Below are positions 29,358 to 36,862 of a stretch of 64,000 nt of DNA, one piece after another; position 1 is the stretch's first letter, and every line of letters begins with the position of its first letter. The DNA is taken from NCBI RefSeq assembly GCF_011250565.1, contig NZ_JAANMS010000010.1:31200-95199 (forward strand), written 5' to 3'. Source of the DNA: Nocardioides sp. IC4_145 (lineage in GTDB: Bacteria; Actinomycetota; Actinomycetes; Propionibacteriales; Nocardioidaceae). A program made the position numbers and the translations under genes. The notes beneath the pieces are model-generated. The model did not search any database. It was given only the letters and a program-made list of their open reading frames with translations, and had not been told where the DNA came from.

Positions 29358-32300
29358 AGCGCGGCCACCTTCTCGCCGAGGGTGAGGACGGGCTCCCACA
29401 CCGTCCAGGCGTACGTCGCCAGCCCGGCGTCGAGGAGGTCCGACAGCGGGGCGCGCTCGCCCCACACCCGCACGTGGTGCGGGTCGGCGTCCTCGCGCTC
29501 GATGCCCCAGCTGTTGCCCGGGTCGGTGCGCCACTCCCGCTCGGCGGCCTGCTCCGGGGACCGGTCGTTGCCCATCAGCTCGAGCAGCCGCGCCTCGGCC
29601 CACGCGTGGGCGGTCAGCACCGGGACCGGCAGCGGCCGGGTCAGGCCGAGGTCCCGCAGCTCGACCAGCTGGCGCAGCCAGTCGACGGCCCGGTGGTCCA
29701 GCGGCCCGGCCAGCGCGCGCTTGGGGCCGGCCTTGTCACGGCCGACCGCGTGCGCGGTCCAGTGCTCGTCGGGGCGGCCGGCGCTGAGCGCGAGCAGGTC
29801 GACCCAGGAGGCGAGCCGCTGCTTGGCCTTGAGCCGGGAGTAGCTCAGCGACACCACGCGGGTGCCGTGGACGCGCTGCACGACGCCGCTGAGCCGACGG
29901 CCGTCGCCGAGCGCCACGTCGACGTCGATGCTGCGGGCCGCGCCGACCCGCAGCTCGGCGGTGCGGTTCCAGAGCTTCTCGGACTCCTGCGCGACCTCGG
30001 ACAGCTTCTGGTGGCCGAGCCGGCCCGGGGGAAGCGACCCGCGCAGCTGCTCGGCGGTCATCACCGAGGCGGCGTCCTGGCCGGCGAGCAGCTCGTTCAG
30101 CAACCGGTCGCCGACCTCCCAGGACCGCAGCCCGTCGAGGTCGACCGGGATCGCGTCGCTGACCTCCTCCGCGGAGCGCGGGGCCCCGACGTCGAGCCGC
30201 CGGCGCAGGAACGCGCGGACCGGGTGGCGCAGGAAGTCGTGGAGGTCGGCCAGCGCGACGTCCTCGGTGTCGCGCTCGGCCAGGGGCGCGGCCAGGAACA
30301 CCGGGCGCGGGGTGCGCTCTCCGATCACCGCCCGGGCGCCGGCGAGGGCCGGCTCGTCGAACGCGAAGGGCCCGGGCACGCCGAGCGCGCCGTCGGCGAA
30401 GCTGCGCACGTCGTACGGCTGGAGCGGGTGGCGCACGAGCACCTGCTCGCGCACGGGACCGGCCGCGGTCCGGTCGAGCGCGTCGAGCACCTCGCCCAGC
30501 GGCACGGCCGGCGGCCGCGCGGCGCCGGAGTGCTCGTTGGCGCCGGTGTAGGTGACCACCAGGGTCTCGGTCGTGGCCATCACCGCGTCGAGCAGGAGCT
30601 GGCGGTCCTCGCTGCGGGGGTCGCGCTCACCGGTCAGCGGTCGGCGGGCCAGGACGTCGTCGCCGTCCACCGTGGCGTTGCGCGGGAAGACGCCGTCGTC
30701 GAGGCCGACCAGGCACACCACCCGGTGCGGCACCGAGCGCATCGGCACCATCGTGCAGACCGTCAGCGTCCCGGTGCGGAAGTTCGCACGCGTCGGCCGG
30801 CCGGCCAGGCGGGACTCCAGCAGCGCGCGCACGTCGGCCAGCCGGAGCGCCACGTCCGCGCCGTCGCCCGCGGACTCCACGGCCCGGGCCAGCTCGCGCT
30901 CGAGCTGCGGCAGCTGCCAGGCGTCCTCGAGGGGCACGTCGGTCAGCGCCCGCACCCCGTCGTGGAGCGCGGCCATCCACTCGCCCACCTGCACGGCCGC
31001 GTCGAGGGCGCGCAGGCAGTCCTCGAGCCGTGACATGAGCTCGGCGAAGCGGCCGACGAGGTCGATGTCGCTGCTGCCGACGTCGTCGAGCGGGAGCCCG
31101 CGGCCGAGGTGGCGGTGGTCGTCGCCGCTCATCACGACGCCGAGCAGCAGGCGGTCGAGGCCGGCGCGCCAGGTGTTGTGCTCGAAGCGGTCCATGGCGA
31201 AGCCCGCACGGCCCTCCGCGTCCAGCCCCCAGCGGATGCCTGCGTCGCCGACCCAGCGGGTCGCCCGCGCCAGCTCGTCGTCGGTCAGCCGGAACCGCGC
31301 CCGCACCGGCTCGGCGGACATCAGGTCGAGCACCTCGCTGGCCCGGACCCGGCCGCCGGCGAGCTCGACCACGCGGGCGGCCACCGCGAGCAGGGGGTTG
31401 GTGCTGGTCAGGGCGCGGTCGGCCAGCCGCACGCGGAGCCGGTGCGCCGGGTGGCCGCGGTCGTCGGGGACCACGTCGGCCAGGCCGAACCCCGCGGAGA
31501 CCAGGGGCGCGTAGGTCTCGATGTCGGGGCACATCACGAGGATGTCGCGCGGCTCGAGGGTCGGGTCGTCGGCGAGCAGCCCCACGAGCACCTCGCGCAG
31601 GACGTCGACCTGCCTCGCCGGCCCGTGGCAGGCGTGCACCTGGACGCTGCGGTCGCCGGCGGCCGGCCGGCGGGCGTCGCGGGTGGCGACGTCGGGGGCG
31701 GCGTTGGCACGCAGGTCGTGCTGGAGCCAACCGAGCAGCGTGGTCGCCGGCTCCTCGGAAGGGGGGTCCTCGTGCTCCTCGGCCGGCACCGGTGCGAGCG
31801 TCCGCCGCAGCTCGCGGGTGTCCCGGCCGAGGGAGGCCAGCAGCGGGTGCCCCACGCGGGCGGTGGTGTCGTCCTCCGCCCGGACCACCGGGCCCCCGAC
31901 GTCGGCGAGCGCCCGCCACAGGCCCGGCGACGGCTGCGGGAGCCACAGGTGGACCTCGCGTGACTCCCCCAGCGCGCCCAGCAGCTCGACCTCGGTGACG
32001 GGAAGTCGCGTGTGACCGAAGAGGGACAGCCGGTCGGGCAGGTCGAGCCCACGCCCGCCGTCCCGCAGGGCCGCCAGCGTCCGCTCGTGCCGCACGTCCG
32101 GCGGGTCGACGGGCACCCGGGTCAGCAGCCGGCGCCACAGCTCGGCCTGCCAGCGGAGGTCCTCGTCGAGCGGGCCGCCCGCACCGTCGGTGTCGCGACC
32201 CGCCCGCCAGTCGGCGACCAGCGACGGCCGCTGCACGGCGTACGACGTGTAGAGGCCCGCGAGCCGGCGCGCCACCGACCAGCGCCGGTTGCGCCGCAGC

Positions 32301-32695
32301 ACGGCCTCCTCGCCCTCCAGCCCGTGGCCGAGGTGGGCCGCCAGTGTCGCGCACCACGGCTCGTCGAGGCTGTCGTCGATGACGCCCAGCAGCGGCCACA
32401 CCAGCCGGTCGGGGTCCCACGCGTCGTCACGGTCGCGGTCGAGCAGCAGCCCCACCAGCGAGCGCGGGCTCAGGAAGCGCACCCCGGCGCAGACCCCGTC
32501 GGACCCGCCCGGCGACGTGCCGAGCCGGTGGGAGAGCCGCTGGGTCAACCAGCGCTCCACGCCCTTCGCGGGGACGGCCACGACCTCCTCCGCGAACGGG
32601 TCCGCCAACGGGCGCGACAGCAGCTCGCCGAGCGCGTCGGCGAGCCGGTCGGTCCGCGGTGCGGAATGGAGGTGGAGAGGCACGCGGCGCAGCAT
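29354..32695 (-). CDS. recC: Exodeoxyribonuclease V gamma chain (RecC)
   Basis: The 1,113-residue protein is the Chi-recognition subunit. It starts LHLHSAPRTDRLADALGELL and has VPAKGVERWLTQRLSHRLG, FGHTRLPVTEVELLGAL, CPDIETYAPLVSAGF and VVCLVGLDDGVFPR, all characteristic RecC blocks. It is an inactivated helicase-nuclease, and no intact Walker A is visible, as expected. First gene of the recC-recB-recD operon. The actinobacterial Chi sequence read by this protein is unknown. Upstream lies a run of 11-bp tandem repeats rather than a clear promoter, so transcription may partly come from the PQ-loop gene. Confidence 0.95.
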   Translation of the reverse strand: MLRRVPLHLHSAPRTDRLADALGELLSRPLADPFAEEVVAVPAKGVERWLTQRLSHRLGTSPGGSDGVCAGVRFLSPRSLVGLLLDRDRDDAWDPDRLVWPLLGVIDDSLDEPWCATLAAHLGHGLEGEEAVLRRNRRWSVARRLAGLYTSYAVQRPSLVADWRAGRDTDGAGGPLDEDLRWQAELWRRLLTRVPVDPPDVRHERTLAALRDGGRGLDLPDRLSLFGHTRLPVTEVELLGALGESREVHLWLPQPSPGLWRALADVGGPVVRAEDDTTARVGHPLLASLGRDTRELRRTLAPVPAEEHEDPPSEEPATTLLGWLQHDLRANAAPDVATRDARRPAAGDRSVQVHACHGPARQVDVLREVLVGLLADDPTLEPRDILVMCPDIETYAPLVSAGFGLADVVPDDRGHPAHRLRVRLADRALTSTNPLLAVAARVVELAGGRVRASEVLDLMSAEPVRARFRLTDDELARATRWVGDAGIRWGLDAEGRAGFAMDRFEHNTWRAGLDRLLLGVVMSGDDHRHLGRGLPLDDVGSSDIDLVGRFAELMSRLEDCLRALDAAVQVGEWMAALHDGVRALTDVPLEDAWQLPQLERELARAVESAGDGADVALRLADVRALLESRLAGRPTRANFRTGTLTVCTMVPMRSVPHRVVCLVGLDDGVFPRNATVDGDDVLARRPLTGERDPRSEDRQLLLDAVMATTETLVVTYTGANEHSGAARPPAVPLGEVLDALDRTAAGPVREQVLVRHPLQPYDVRSFADGALGVPGPFAFDEPALAGARAVIGERTPRPVFLAAPLAERDTEDVALADLHDFLRHPVRAFLRRRLDVGAPRSAEEVSDAIPVDLDGLRSWEVGDRLLNELLAGQDAASVMTAEQLRGSLPPGRLGHQKLSEVAQESEKLWNRTAELRVGAARSIDVDVALGDGRRLSGVVQRVHGTRVVSLSYSRLKAKQRLASWVDLLALSAGRPDEHWTAHAVGRDKAGPKRALAGPLDHRAVDWLRQLVELRDLGLTRPLPVPVLTAHAWAEARLLELMGNDRSPEQAAEREWRTDPGNSWGIEREDADPHHVRVWGERAPLSDLLDAGLATYAWTVWEPVLTLGEKVAAL

Positions 32696-32733
32696 GCCAC
32701 CCGGCTCCGACAGTGCCGGTCGGCACCGGTCGG

Positions 32734-32766
32734 GCCCAGGTCAGGCCCAGGTCAGGCCCGGGTCAG
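32734..32766. repeat. Three 11-bp tandem repeats covering the stop codon of the PQ-loop gene
   Basis: The unit GCCCAGGTCAG occurs three times (the third is GCCCGGGTCAG). On the minus strand each unit contains TGA, at 32741, 32752 and 32763. The innermost is the real stop. Since 11 is not a multiple of three, the three TGAs fall in all three reading frames. Confidence 0.75.
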
Positions 32767-33452
32767 GCGACCAGGCTGAGCTCGTCGGTGGTGACACCGG
32801 GCGTGACGCGGGCGGTGGCACCGAGCGGGCCGGCCGGCGCGGGCAGCCGGACCAGGCGGGCGTGGACGTGCGGCGGGACGCCGACGCGCAGGAGGACGGC
32901 CAGCGAGCCGGTGACGGCGACGGCGCCGTAGATGACGTTCGCGTCCACGCCGGCCAGCACGCCGTACGCCCCGGCCAGCAGCGCGTCGACGACCAGCATC
33001 ACCCAGCCGGACACCGCGATGGCGGCCACGTCGGAGCTGCGCCAGGCGGTCAGCGCCGCCGGCGTGACGAGCAGCGCGACCGAGCAGCCGAGCACGACCG
33101 TCACCGGGCCGTGCCCGACCCAGAGGGCGGACAGCGCGGCGGCCGACACGACCGCCGCCCAGACGACCGGCAGCCAGAGCCGCTCACGGGCGCCGCCCCG
33201 GTGCCAGGCGAGGACCAGGGCACCGGCCGTCGCGGGGATGCTGACCGCGGCGGGAAGCGCGACCCAGACGTCCCGCTCGAACGTGCCGTACGCCGTCCAC
33301 GCCACGTTGCTGATGCTCGAGCAGCCGAGCGCGGCGATGCTCACCCCGGCCGCGGAGGTCGTGCGACGCAGCTTGCGGAACTGCGGCACGGTGTAGCCGA
33401 AGGCGAGCAGGGTGGCGGCGAGCCCGATGAGGGTCGTCAGCTCGAGAGGCAC
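32763..33452 (-). CDS. PQ-loop (SWEET/SemiSWEET-like) membrane transporter
   Basis: A 229-residue integral membrane protein with about seven hydrophobic helices. The first PQ-loop is clear: TVPQFRKLRRTTSAAGVSI at residues 21-39. The second half repeats the layout in degenerate form (TPAALTAWRSSDVAAIAVSG, with PQ replaced by PA). This suggests a SWEET-like protein formed from two SemiSWEET units; known members move sugars by facilitated diffusion, and other PQ-loop proteins carry amino acids. The substrate is not predictable. GTG start at 33452. The C-terminal 35 residues are soluble. Confidence 0.78.
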   Translation of the reverse strand: MPLELTTLIGLAATLLAFGYTVPQFRKLRRTTSAAGVSIAALGCSSISNVAWTAYGTFERDVWVALPAAVSIPATAGALVLAWHRGGARERLWLPVVWAAVVSAAALSALWVGHGPVTVVLGCSVALLVTPAALTAWRSSDVAAIAVSGWVMLVVDALLAGAYGVLAGVDANVIYGAVAVTGSLAVLLRVGVPPHVHARLVRLPAPAGPLGATARVTPGVTTDELSLVA

Positions 33453-33628
33453 TGCGGGTCCGTCCGTTCTGGTGCGCGGATGGCGCGCACGTACGACGCG
33501 GCCGGCCCGCCGTTGGCAGGACGACCGCGTGAGGGTCTGTTCGGGAAGGCGGAGCGCGATCAGCCGGCGGATGGTCAGCCGGGCCGCTCCGCCGGAAATC
33601 TTACCGCTTCAGGACAGGTGCTCCGGAC

Positions 33629-33688
33629 GATCTCCGGCCTGCCGGGCCCCGATCGGAGGTGATCTCCGGCACACCGGGCGCCTAACCT
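33629..33688 (+). promoter_or_regulatory. Pair of 19-bp direct repeats and -10 hexamer upstream of the coiled-coil protein
   Basis: GATCTCCGGC-nnn-CCGGGC occurs at 33629-33647 and 33661-33679, 32 bases apart (three helical turns). A TAACCT hexamer at 33683-33688 fits a -10 box; the second copy covers its -35 position. The site looks like a double operator for the gene starting at 33742. The regulator is unknown. Confidence 0.45.
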
Positions 33689-33741
33689 GGACGGCGCCCG
33701 CTCGTTGTACCGACGCCCGCCCGCCTCGTCCAGGAGTCGCC

Positions 33742-34431
33742 ATGTCGCACCCCGCCCTCCGCCCGCTCCTGACCGCGCTCGCGGCCGTCGCCCTCCTCGT
33801 CGGCTCCGTCGTCGGCGGCGCGGTGCTGCTCACCTCCGCCGGCACCGCGAGCGCGTCCGCCGCGCCGCCCGGGTGCATCGCCGAGCAGAACAGCTACGAC
33901 GACGAGGTCGCGCGCGTCGGCCGGTTGGAGCGGCAGCTCGCGAAGAAGTCGGCGAACGTGACGAAGGCGCGGAAGGCCTACCAGAAGACCGAGCAGGGCT
34001 CGAAGCAGCGGGCGAAGGCGAAGAAGAAGCTCGAGCAGCGCAAGGCCGCGAAGAAGCGCACCAAGGCCGACCTGGTCCAGGCGCGGGCCGACCGCGCCGC
34101 CGCCCGGCAGGACCTCGAGGACTGCCGCTACCTCGCCACCGCGACCGCGACCGGCACCCCCACCACCGGCGGCCCGACCGCGACCGTGACGGTCAGCCCC
34201 AGCCCGTCCTGCTCCCCGTCACCCAGCCCGTCGAGCCCGACGAGCCCGACGAGCCCGACGAGCCCGGCGAGCACCCCGAGCACCCCGGGCCTGCCGGGCG
34301 TCCCCGGCCTGCCGACGCCGTCGTCCAGCCCGACCGCCAGCCCCACCGCCGACCCCTGCGAGGGCGGCGGCAGCCCGCTCGACCCCCTCTGCGACATCCT
34401 CCCCATCCCGATCCTCTGCTCGCTGCCCTGA
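33742..34431 (+). CDS. Secreted coiled-coil protein with Ser/Thr/Pro-rich tail
   Basis: The 229-residue protein begins with a Sec signal peptide (hydrophobic residues 8-40, cleavage near SASAAPPGC). Residues 48-130 are strongly charged, rich in Lys, Arg, Glu and Ala, and predict one long alpha-helical coiled coil bounded by two cysteines (GCIAEQN and EDCRYL), which could form a disulfide-closed hairpin. From residue 135 onward the chain is Thr/Ser/Pro repeats (SPTSPTSPTSP), a likely glycosylated or wall-spanning linker. The end, LDPLCDILPIPILCSLP, has two more cysteines. AGGAG precedes the ATG. No enzymatic domain; perhaps a cell-envelope structural protein. Confidence 0.72.
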   Translation: MSHPALRPLLTALAAVALLVGSVVGGAVLLTSAGTASASAAPPGCIAEQNSYDDEVARVGRLERQLAKKSANVTKARKAYQKTEQGSKQRAKAKKKLEQRKAAKKRTKADLVQARADRAAARQDLEDCRYLATATATGTPTTGGPTATVTVSPSPSCSPSPSPSSPTSPTSPTSPASTPSTPGLPGVPGLPTPSSSPTASPTADPCEGGGSPLDPLCDILPIPILCSLP

Positions 34432-34435
34432 CGCT

Positions 34436-34519
34436 CCGCTGGTCGAGCAGGGAGGCGCCCCGGCGCCGGCCGTGTCGAGACCCGTGCCGGACGCACGGCC
34501 TTCGCTGCTCGACCAGCGG
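34436..34519. repeat. Inverted repeat element with GGTCGAGCAG ends
   Basis: Perfect 15-base ends CCGCTGGTCGAGCAG (34436-34450) and CTGCTCGACCAGCGG (34505-34519) flank an 84-base element. Inside are GGCGCCCCGGCGCC and GGCCGTGTCGAGACC...GCACGGCC, which can form nested hairpins. From general experience such GGTCGAGCAG/TCGAGACC elements recur in intergenic regions of Nocardioides-like genomes; only one copy is seen here. It separates two convergent genes. Confidence 0.65.
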
Positions 34520-34529
34520 CGAGGGCGCT

Positions 34530-35006
34530 TCAGGCGGTGTGATCGGCGCGGTCGATGTCGCGCTCGAGGGCGGCGACGGCCTTGGGGTTGCCGTGGAAGC
34601 GGCGGTAGCTGTAGACGATCAGGGCCAGGGCGACGAGGCCGGAGACGATCTGGGTGATGCCGGTGGCGAGGCCGCCGGGGAGCCAGAGGGAGTCCGCGAG
34701 GGTCCACCACGAGGGCACGTCGGGCTTGATGATCCACAGGACGCCCGCAGCGACGAGCAGCAGCGCCCCGGAGACGGAGAGGGCGATCCGCAACGGGGTC
34801 TCGACGGAGTCGGCGGCGCCCTTGAGCGCGCGGTACTTGACGGGGTCGAGCCGCCGCTCGGCCCAGTCGTACTGCTGGCTGAGCACCGCCAGTCCACCGA
34901 AGAGCATGAGCAGCCCGGGCCCGGGCAGCACCAGCGCGGCGATGCCCGCCACGACGAGCAGCCAGCCGACGACCTCGAGGGTCACGCGCCGGGCCGCACC
35001 CTTCAC
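34530..35006 (-). CDS. PGPGW-type small membrane protein, copy 2 of a tandem pair
   Basis: A 158-residue membrane protein. The first hydrophobic segment runs into the family hallmark LPGPGLLMLFGGLAVLSQQYDWAERRL (about residues 25-51), followed by two or three more helices including the C-terminal ITQIVSGLVALALIVYSYRR. The family (putative transmembrane PGPGW/TIGR02611) has no known function. It starts at GTG 35006, overlapping the stop of its upstream paralogue by GTGA. Relative to that copy it has a longer loop (KPDVPSWWTLADSL) in the third segment. Confidence 0.75.
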   Translation of the reverse strand: MKGAARRVTLEVVGWLLVVAGIAALVLPGPGLLMLFGGLAVLSQQYDWAERRLDPVKYRALKGAADSVETPLRIALSVSGALLLVAAGVLWIIKPDVPSWWTLADSLWLPGGLATGITQIVSGLVALALIVYSYRRFHGNPKAVAALERDIDRADHTA

Positions 35007-35458
35007 GACTCGCTTCCCGGCGGTGGGGCGCTGGCGGGTTCCATGACGTCCAGCATCCCAGAACGACGCAACTCCGGCTCGAGACCCCGGGCCCGACGGG
35101 TGTGTCCGCGGCGCTCGACGAGCAGCAGCACGAAGGCCCCGAGGCCGGAGACGAGCTGGGCGACGCCGGCCCACGGACCGCCGGGCAGCCACGACCAGGC
35201 CGGCCAGATCCACAGCAGGCCGGCGAGGGCGAGGACGAGGGTGCTGCCGATGCTCAGGGCCGACCGGACCGGGCTGCTGACCGCGTGCCGGCCGGCGACC
35301 GCGCGGGCGCGGCGCAGCTGCCGGTCCGCCCAGTCGTACCGCTCGGCGAGGACCACGAGACCAGCCACGAGCAGCAGCAGCCCCGGGCCGGGCAGCGGGA
35401 GCAGCACCAGGCCGGCGACGACCAGGACCCAGCCCACCGGTTCCACGAGCACCCGCAC
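35003..35458 (-). CDS. PGPGW-type small membrane protein, copy 1 of a tandem pair
   Basis: A 151-residue protein homologous to the next gene: VGWVLVVAGLVLLPLPGPGLLLL and VLAERYDWADRQLRRA align with the same blocks there, and both share QLVSGLGAFVLL/QIVSGLVALALI near the end. This points to a tandem gene duplication. Start at GTG 35458. A CAGCATCCCAG segment at 35051-35061 inside its 3' end matches half of the palindromic repeat family seen at 8275 and 20635, probably by chance or as a repeat remnant. Confidence 0.72.
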   Translation of the reverse strand: MRVLVEPVGWVLVVAGLVLLPLPGPGLLLLVAGLVVLAERYDWADRQLRRARAVAGRHAVSSPVRSALSIGSTLVLALAGLLWIWPAWSWLPGGPWAGVAQLVSGLGAFVLLLVERRGHTRRARGLEPELRRSGMLDVMEPASAPPPGSES

Positions 35459-35523
35459 CGGGCCGGTTGTACCGATCCCGGCCGAACCCCGGGTGAATGC
35501 GCGGCCTCGCCCAGCCGGCTGAC

Positions 35524-35567
35524 GGTTGTCAGCCGGTTGTCAGCCGGTTGTCAGCCGGTTGTCAGCC
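35524..35567. repeat. Four 11-bp tandem repeats covering the stop codon of the SnoaL-like gene
   Basis: The unit GGTTGTCAGCC occurs four times in perfect tandem, with a decayed copy before it. On the minus strand each contains TGA, at 35529, 35540, 35551 and 35562. The innermost is the genuine stop codon. The 11-base period places stops in all three frames. The array sits upstream of the PGPGW pair. Confidence 0.8.
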
Positions 35568-36071
35568 GGCCGTTGGGCTCCCGCCGTACGTCGCGACGTA
35601 CGCCCGTCCCTCGTCGTCGAGCCGGCCGTGCGCCTCGGCGATCGCCGCCCAGCGCAGCGTCGTCCGCAGGAACCGCAGCGGGTTGTAGACGTCCTCCTCG
35701 CGCGAGAACAGGCCGTCGCCGGCGTAGGTCATGATCGTGAGGTTCGACTCGGAGTGCTGCGAGCCGTCGCCGGGGTCGGGCATCGGGTTTCCGACCTCGC
35801 AGATGAGCCTCGAGCGCTCGAGGTCGACGGTCTGCCAGGCGATGGGGAAGCCGGTCATCAGCCGGCCGGGGAAGCTGGTCATCGTCCTGACCGACCACCG
35901 GCGGATCTCCTCGCGACCGCGGAAGGTGCCGTAGGCGTGCTCCACGTACGTCGCGTCCTCGGTGAACAGGTCGGCGTAGCCGTGCCAGTCGCCGCTCGCG
36001 GTGAAGCCGGCGACCTGCTGGTGGAAGCCGGCGTAGGCCTCGGTGATCTCCTCGGCGCTGAACCTGGGCAT
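35562..36071 (-). CDS. SnoaL/NTF2-like protein at the end of the Pst operon
   Basis: A 169-residue protein with the NTF2-like cone fold pattern: EEITEAYAGFHQQVAGFTASGDW, then HGYADLFTEDATYVEHAYGTFRG and later WQTVDLERSRLICEV. SnoaL-like members are cyclases, isomerases or binding proteins; no specific catalytic residues can be assigned. It has no signal peptide. The ATG shares its A with the stop codon of the transglycosylase gene (TGATG), so it is the last coupled gene of the phosphate operon. Why a small-molecule-type protein sits there is unclear. Confidence 0.75.
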   Translation of the reverse strand: MPRFSAEEITEAYAGFHQQVAGFTASGDWHGYADLFTEDATYVEHAYGTFRGREEIRRWSVRTMTSFPGRLMTGFPIAWQTVDLERSRLICEVGNPMPDPGDGSQHSESNLTIMTYAGDGLFSREEDVYNPLRFLRTTLRWAAIAEAHGRLDDEGRAYVATYGGSPTAG

Positions 36072-36862
36072 CAGGCCGTCCTCTCGGCGTAGGCGGTGGC
36101 GGCGGCGTGGACGGCGGCGACGTACTCCTCGCTGTGGTTGTAGGAGAAGACCGCCGCCGACCACCCGGCACCGGTGGTGAGGTCGTGGCCGTCGGCGCAC
36201 AGGTAGCGCGCCGCGGCGAGGGCGGCGTCGTCGAGGTCGTTGGGGTCCTCCGTGCCGTCGCCGTCGCCGTCGGCGGACCACCGGTCCCAGGACGACGGGA
36301 TGAACTGGAGCGGTCCGACGGCGTGGTCCCAGTCGGGGTTGCCGTGCCAGCGGCTGGACCGCGGCGTGGCGGGGATCGCGGCGAAGTCGCGGCCGTCGAG
36401 GGCCGGGCCGAGGATCGGCTCGGAGGAGTGGCCGTCCTCGCCGATCGTGCGGCCGTCGATGGTGCCGTGCTGGGACTCGACCCAGCCGATGCCGGCGAGC
36501 GTGGTCCACCCGAGCGCGCAGCCCTCGGGCGCCATGAGGCTCGCCCGGCCGTACGCCGTCAGGGCCGGCAGCGGGATGCCCGCGCGCTCGGCGGTGGAGG
36601 CGGCCCAGGCCGGGTCGACGACGGGTACGCCGCCGGCGGCCGTGCGAGCGGCGCCGCGCGCGGTCCCCGCTGAGCGCTCCGGGGCGAGCACGGCCTCGGG
36701 AGCCGCCGTTGCTCCGCCCGGTGACCGGGTGCTCGCGTCCGCGGGCCGGTTGCTGGCCGGGTCGAGCACCCGCTGCTGGGCCCAGAACGCGGTGCCGGAG
36801 AGCACCGCGAGGGCGAGCAGGAACCCGAGGGCCGCGGGCAGCGCGCGGACGCGACCGGTCAT
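36071..36862 (-). CDS. Membrane-anchored lytic transglycosylase (MltB/SLT type)
   Basis: The 263-residue protein has an N-terminal membrane helix (VRALPAALGFLLALAVLSGTA), an Ala/Pro/Thr-rich spacer to about residue 85, and a lysozyme-like domain. The catalytic glutamate lies in GIGWVESQHGTI, followed by HAVGPLQFIPSSWDRW and DGDGDGTEDPNDLDDAALAAARYL, a calcium-site-like loop typical of actinobacterial MltB-like enzymes. It cleaves peptidoglycan glycan strands non-hydrolytically. Its ATG overlaps the pstB stop (ATGA), so it belongs to the Pst operon. I infer it makes room in the wall for the large anchored proteins encoded upstream. Confidence 0.85.
   Translation of the reverse strand: MTGRVRALPAALGFLLALAVLSGTAFWAQQRVLDPASNRPADASTRSPGGATAAPEAVLAPERSAGTARGAARTAAGGVPVVDPAWAASTAERAGIPLPALTAYGRASLMAPEGCALGWTTLAGIGWVESQHGTIDGRTIGEDGHSSEPILGPALDGRDFAAIPATPRSSRWHGNPDWDHAVGPLQFIPSSWDRWSADGDGDGTEDPNDLDDAALAAARYLCADGHDLTTGAGWSAAVFSYNHSEEYVAAVHAAATAYAERTA

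Noticed and set aside
26145..29843. A 1,232-codon plus-strand open frame across recB and recC
   Set aside because: Antisense shadow; translation lacks domains, while the opposite strand encodes RecB and RecC with all helicase and nuclease motifs.
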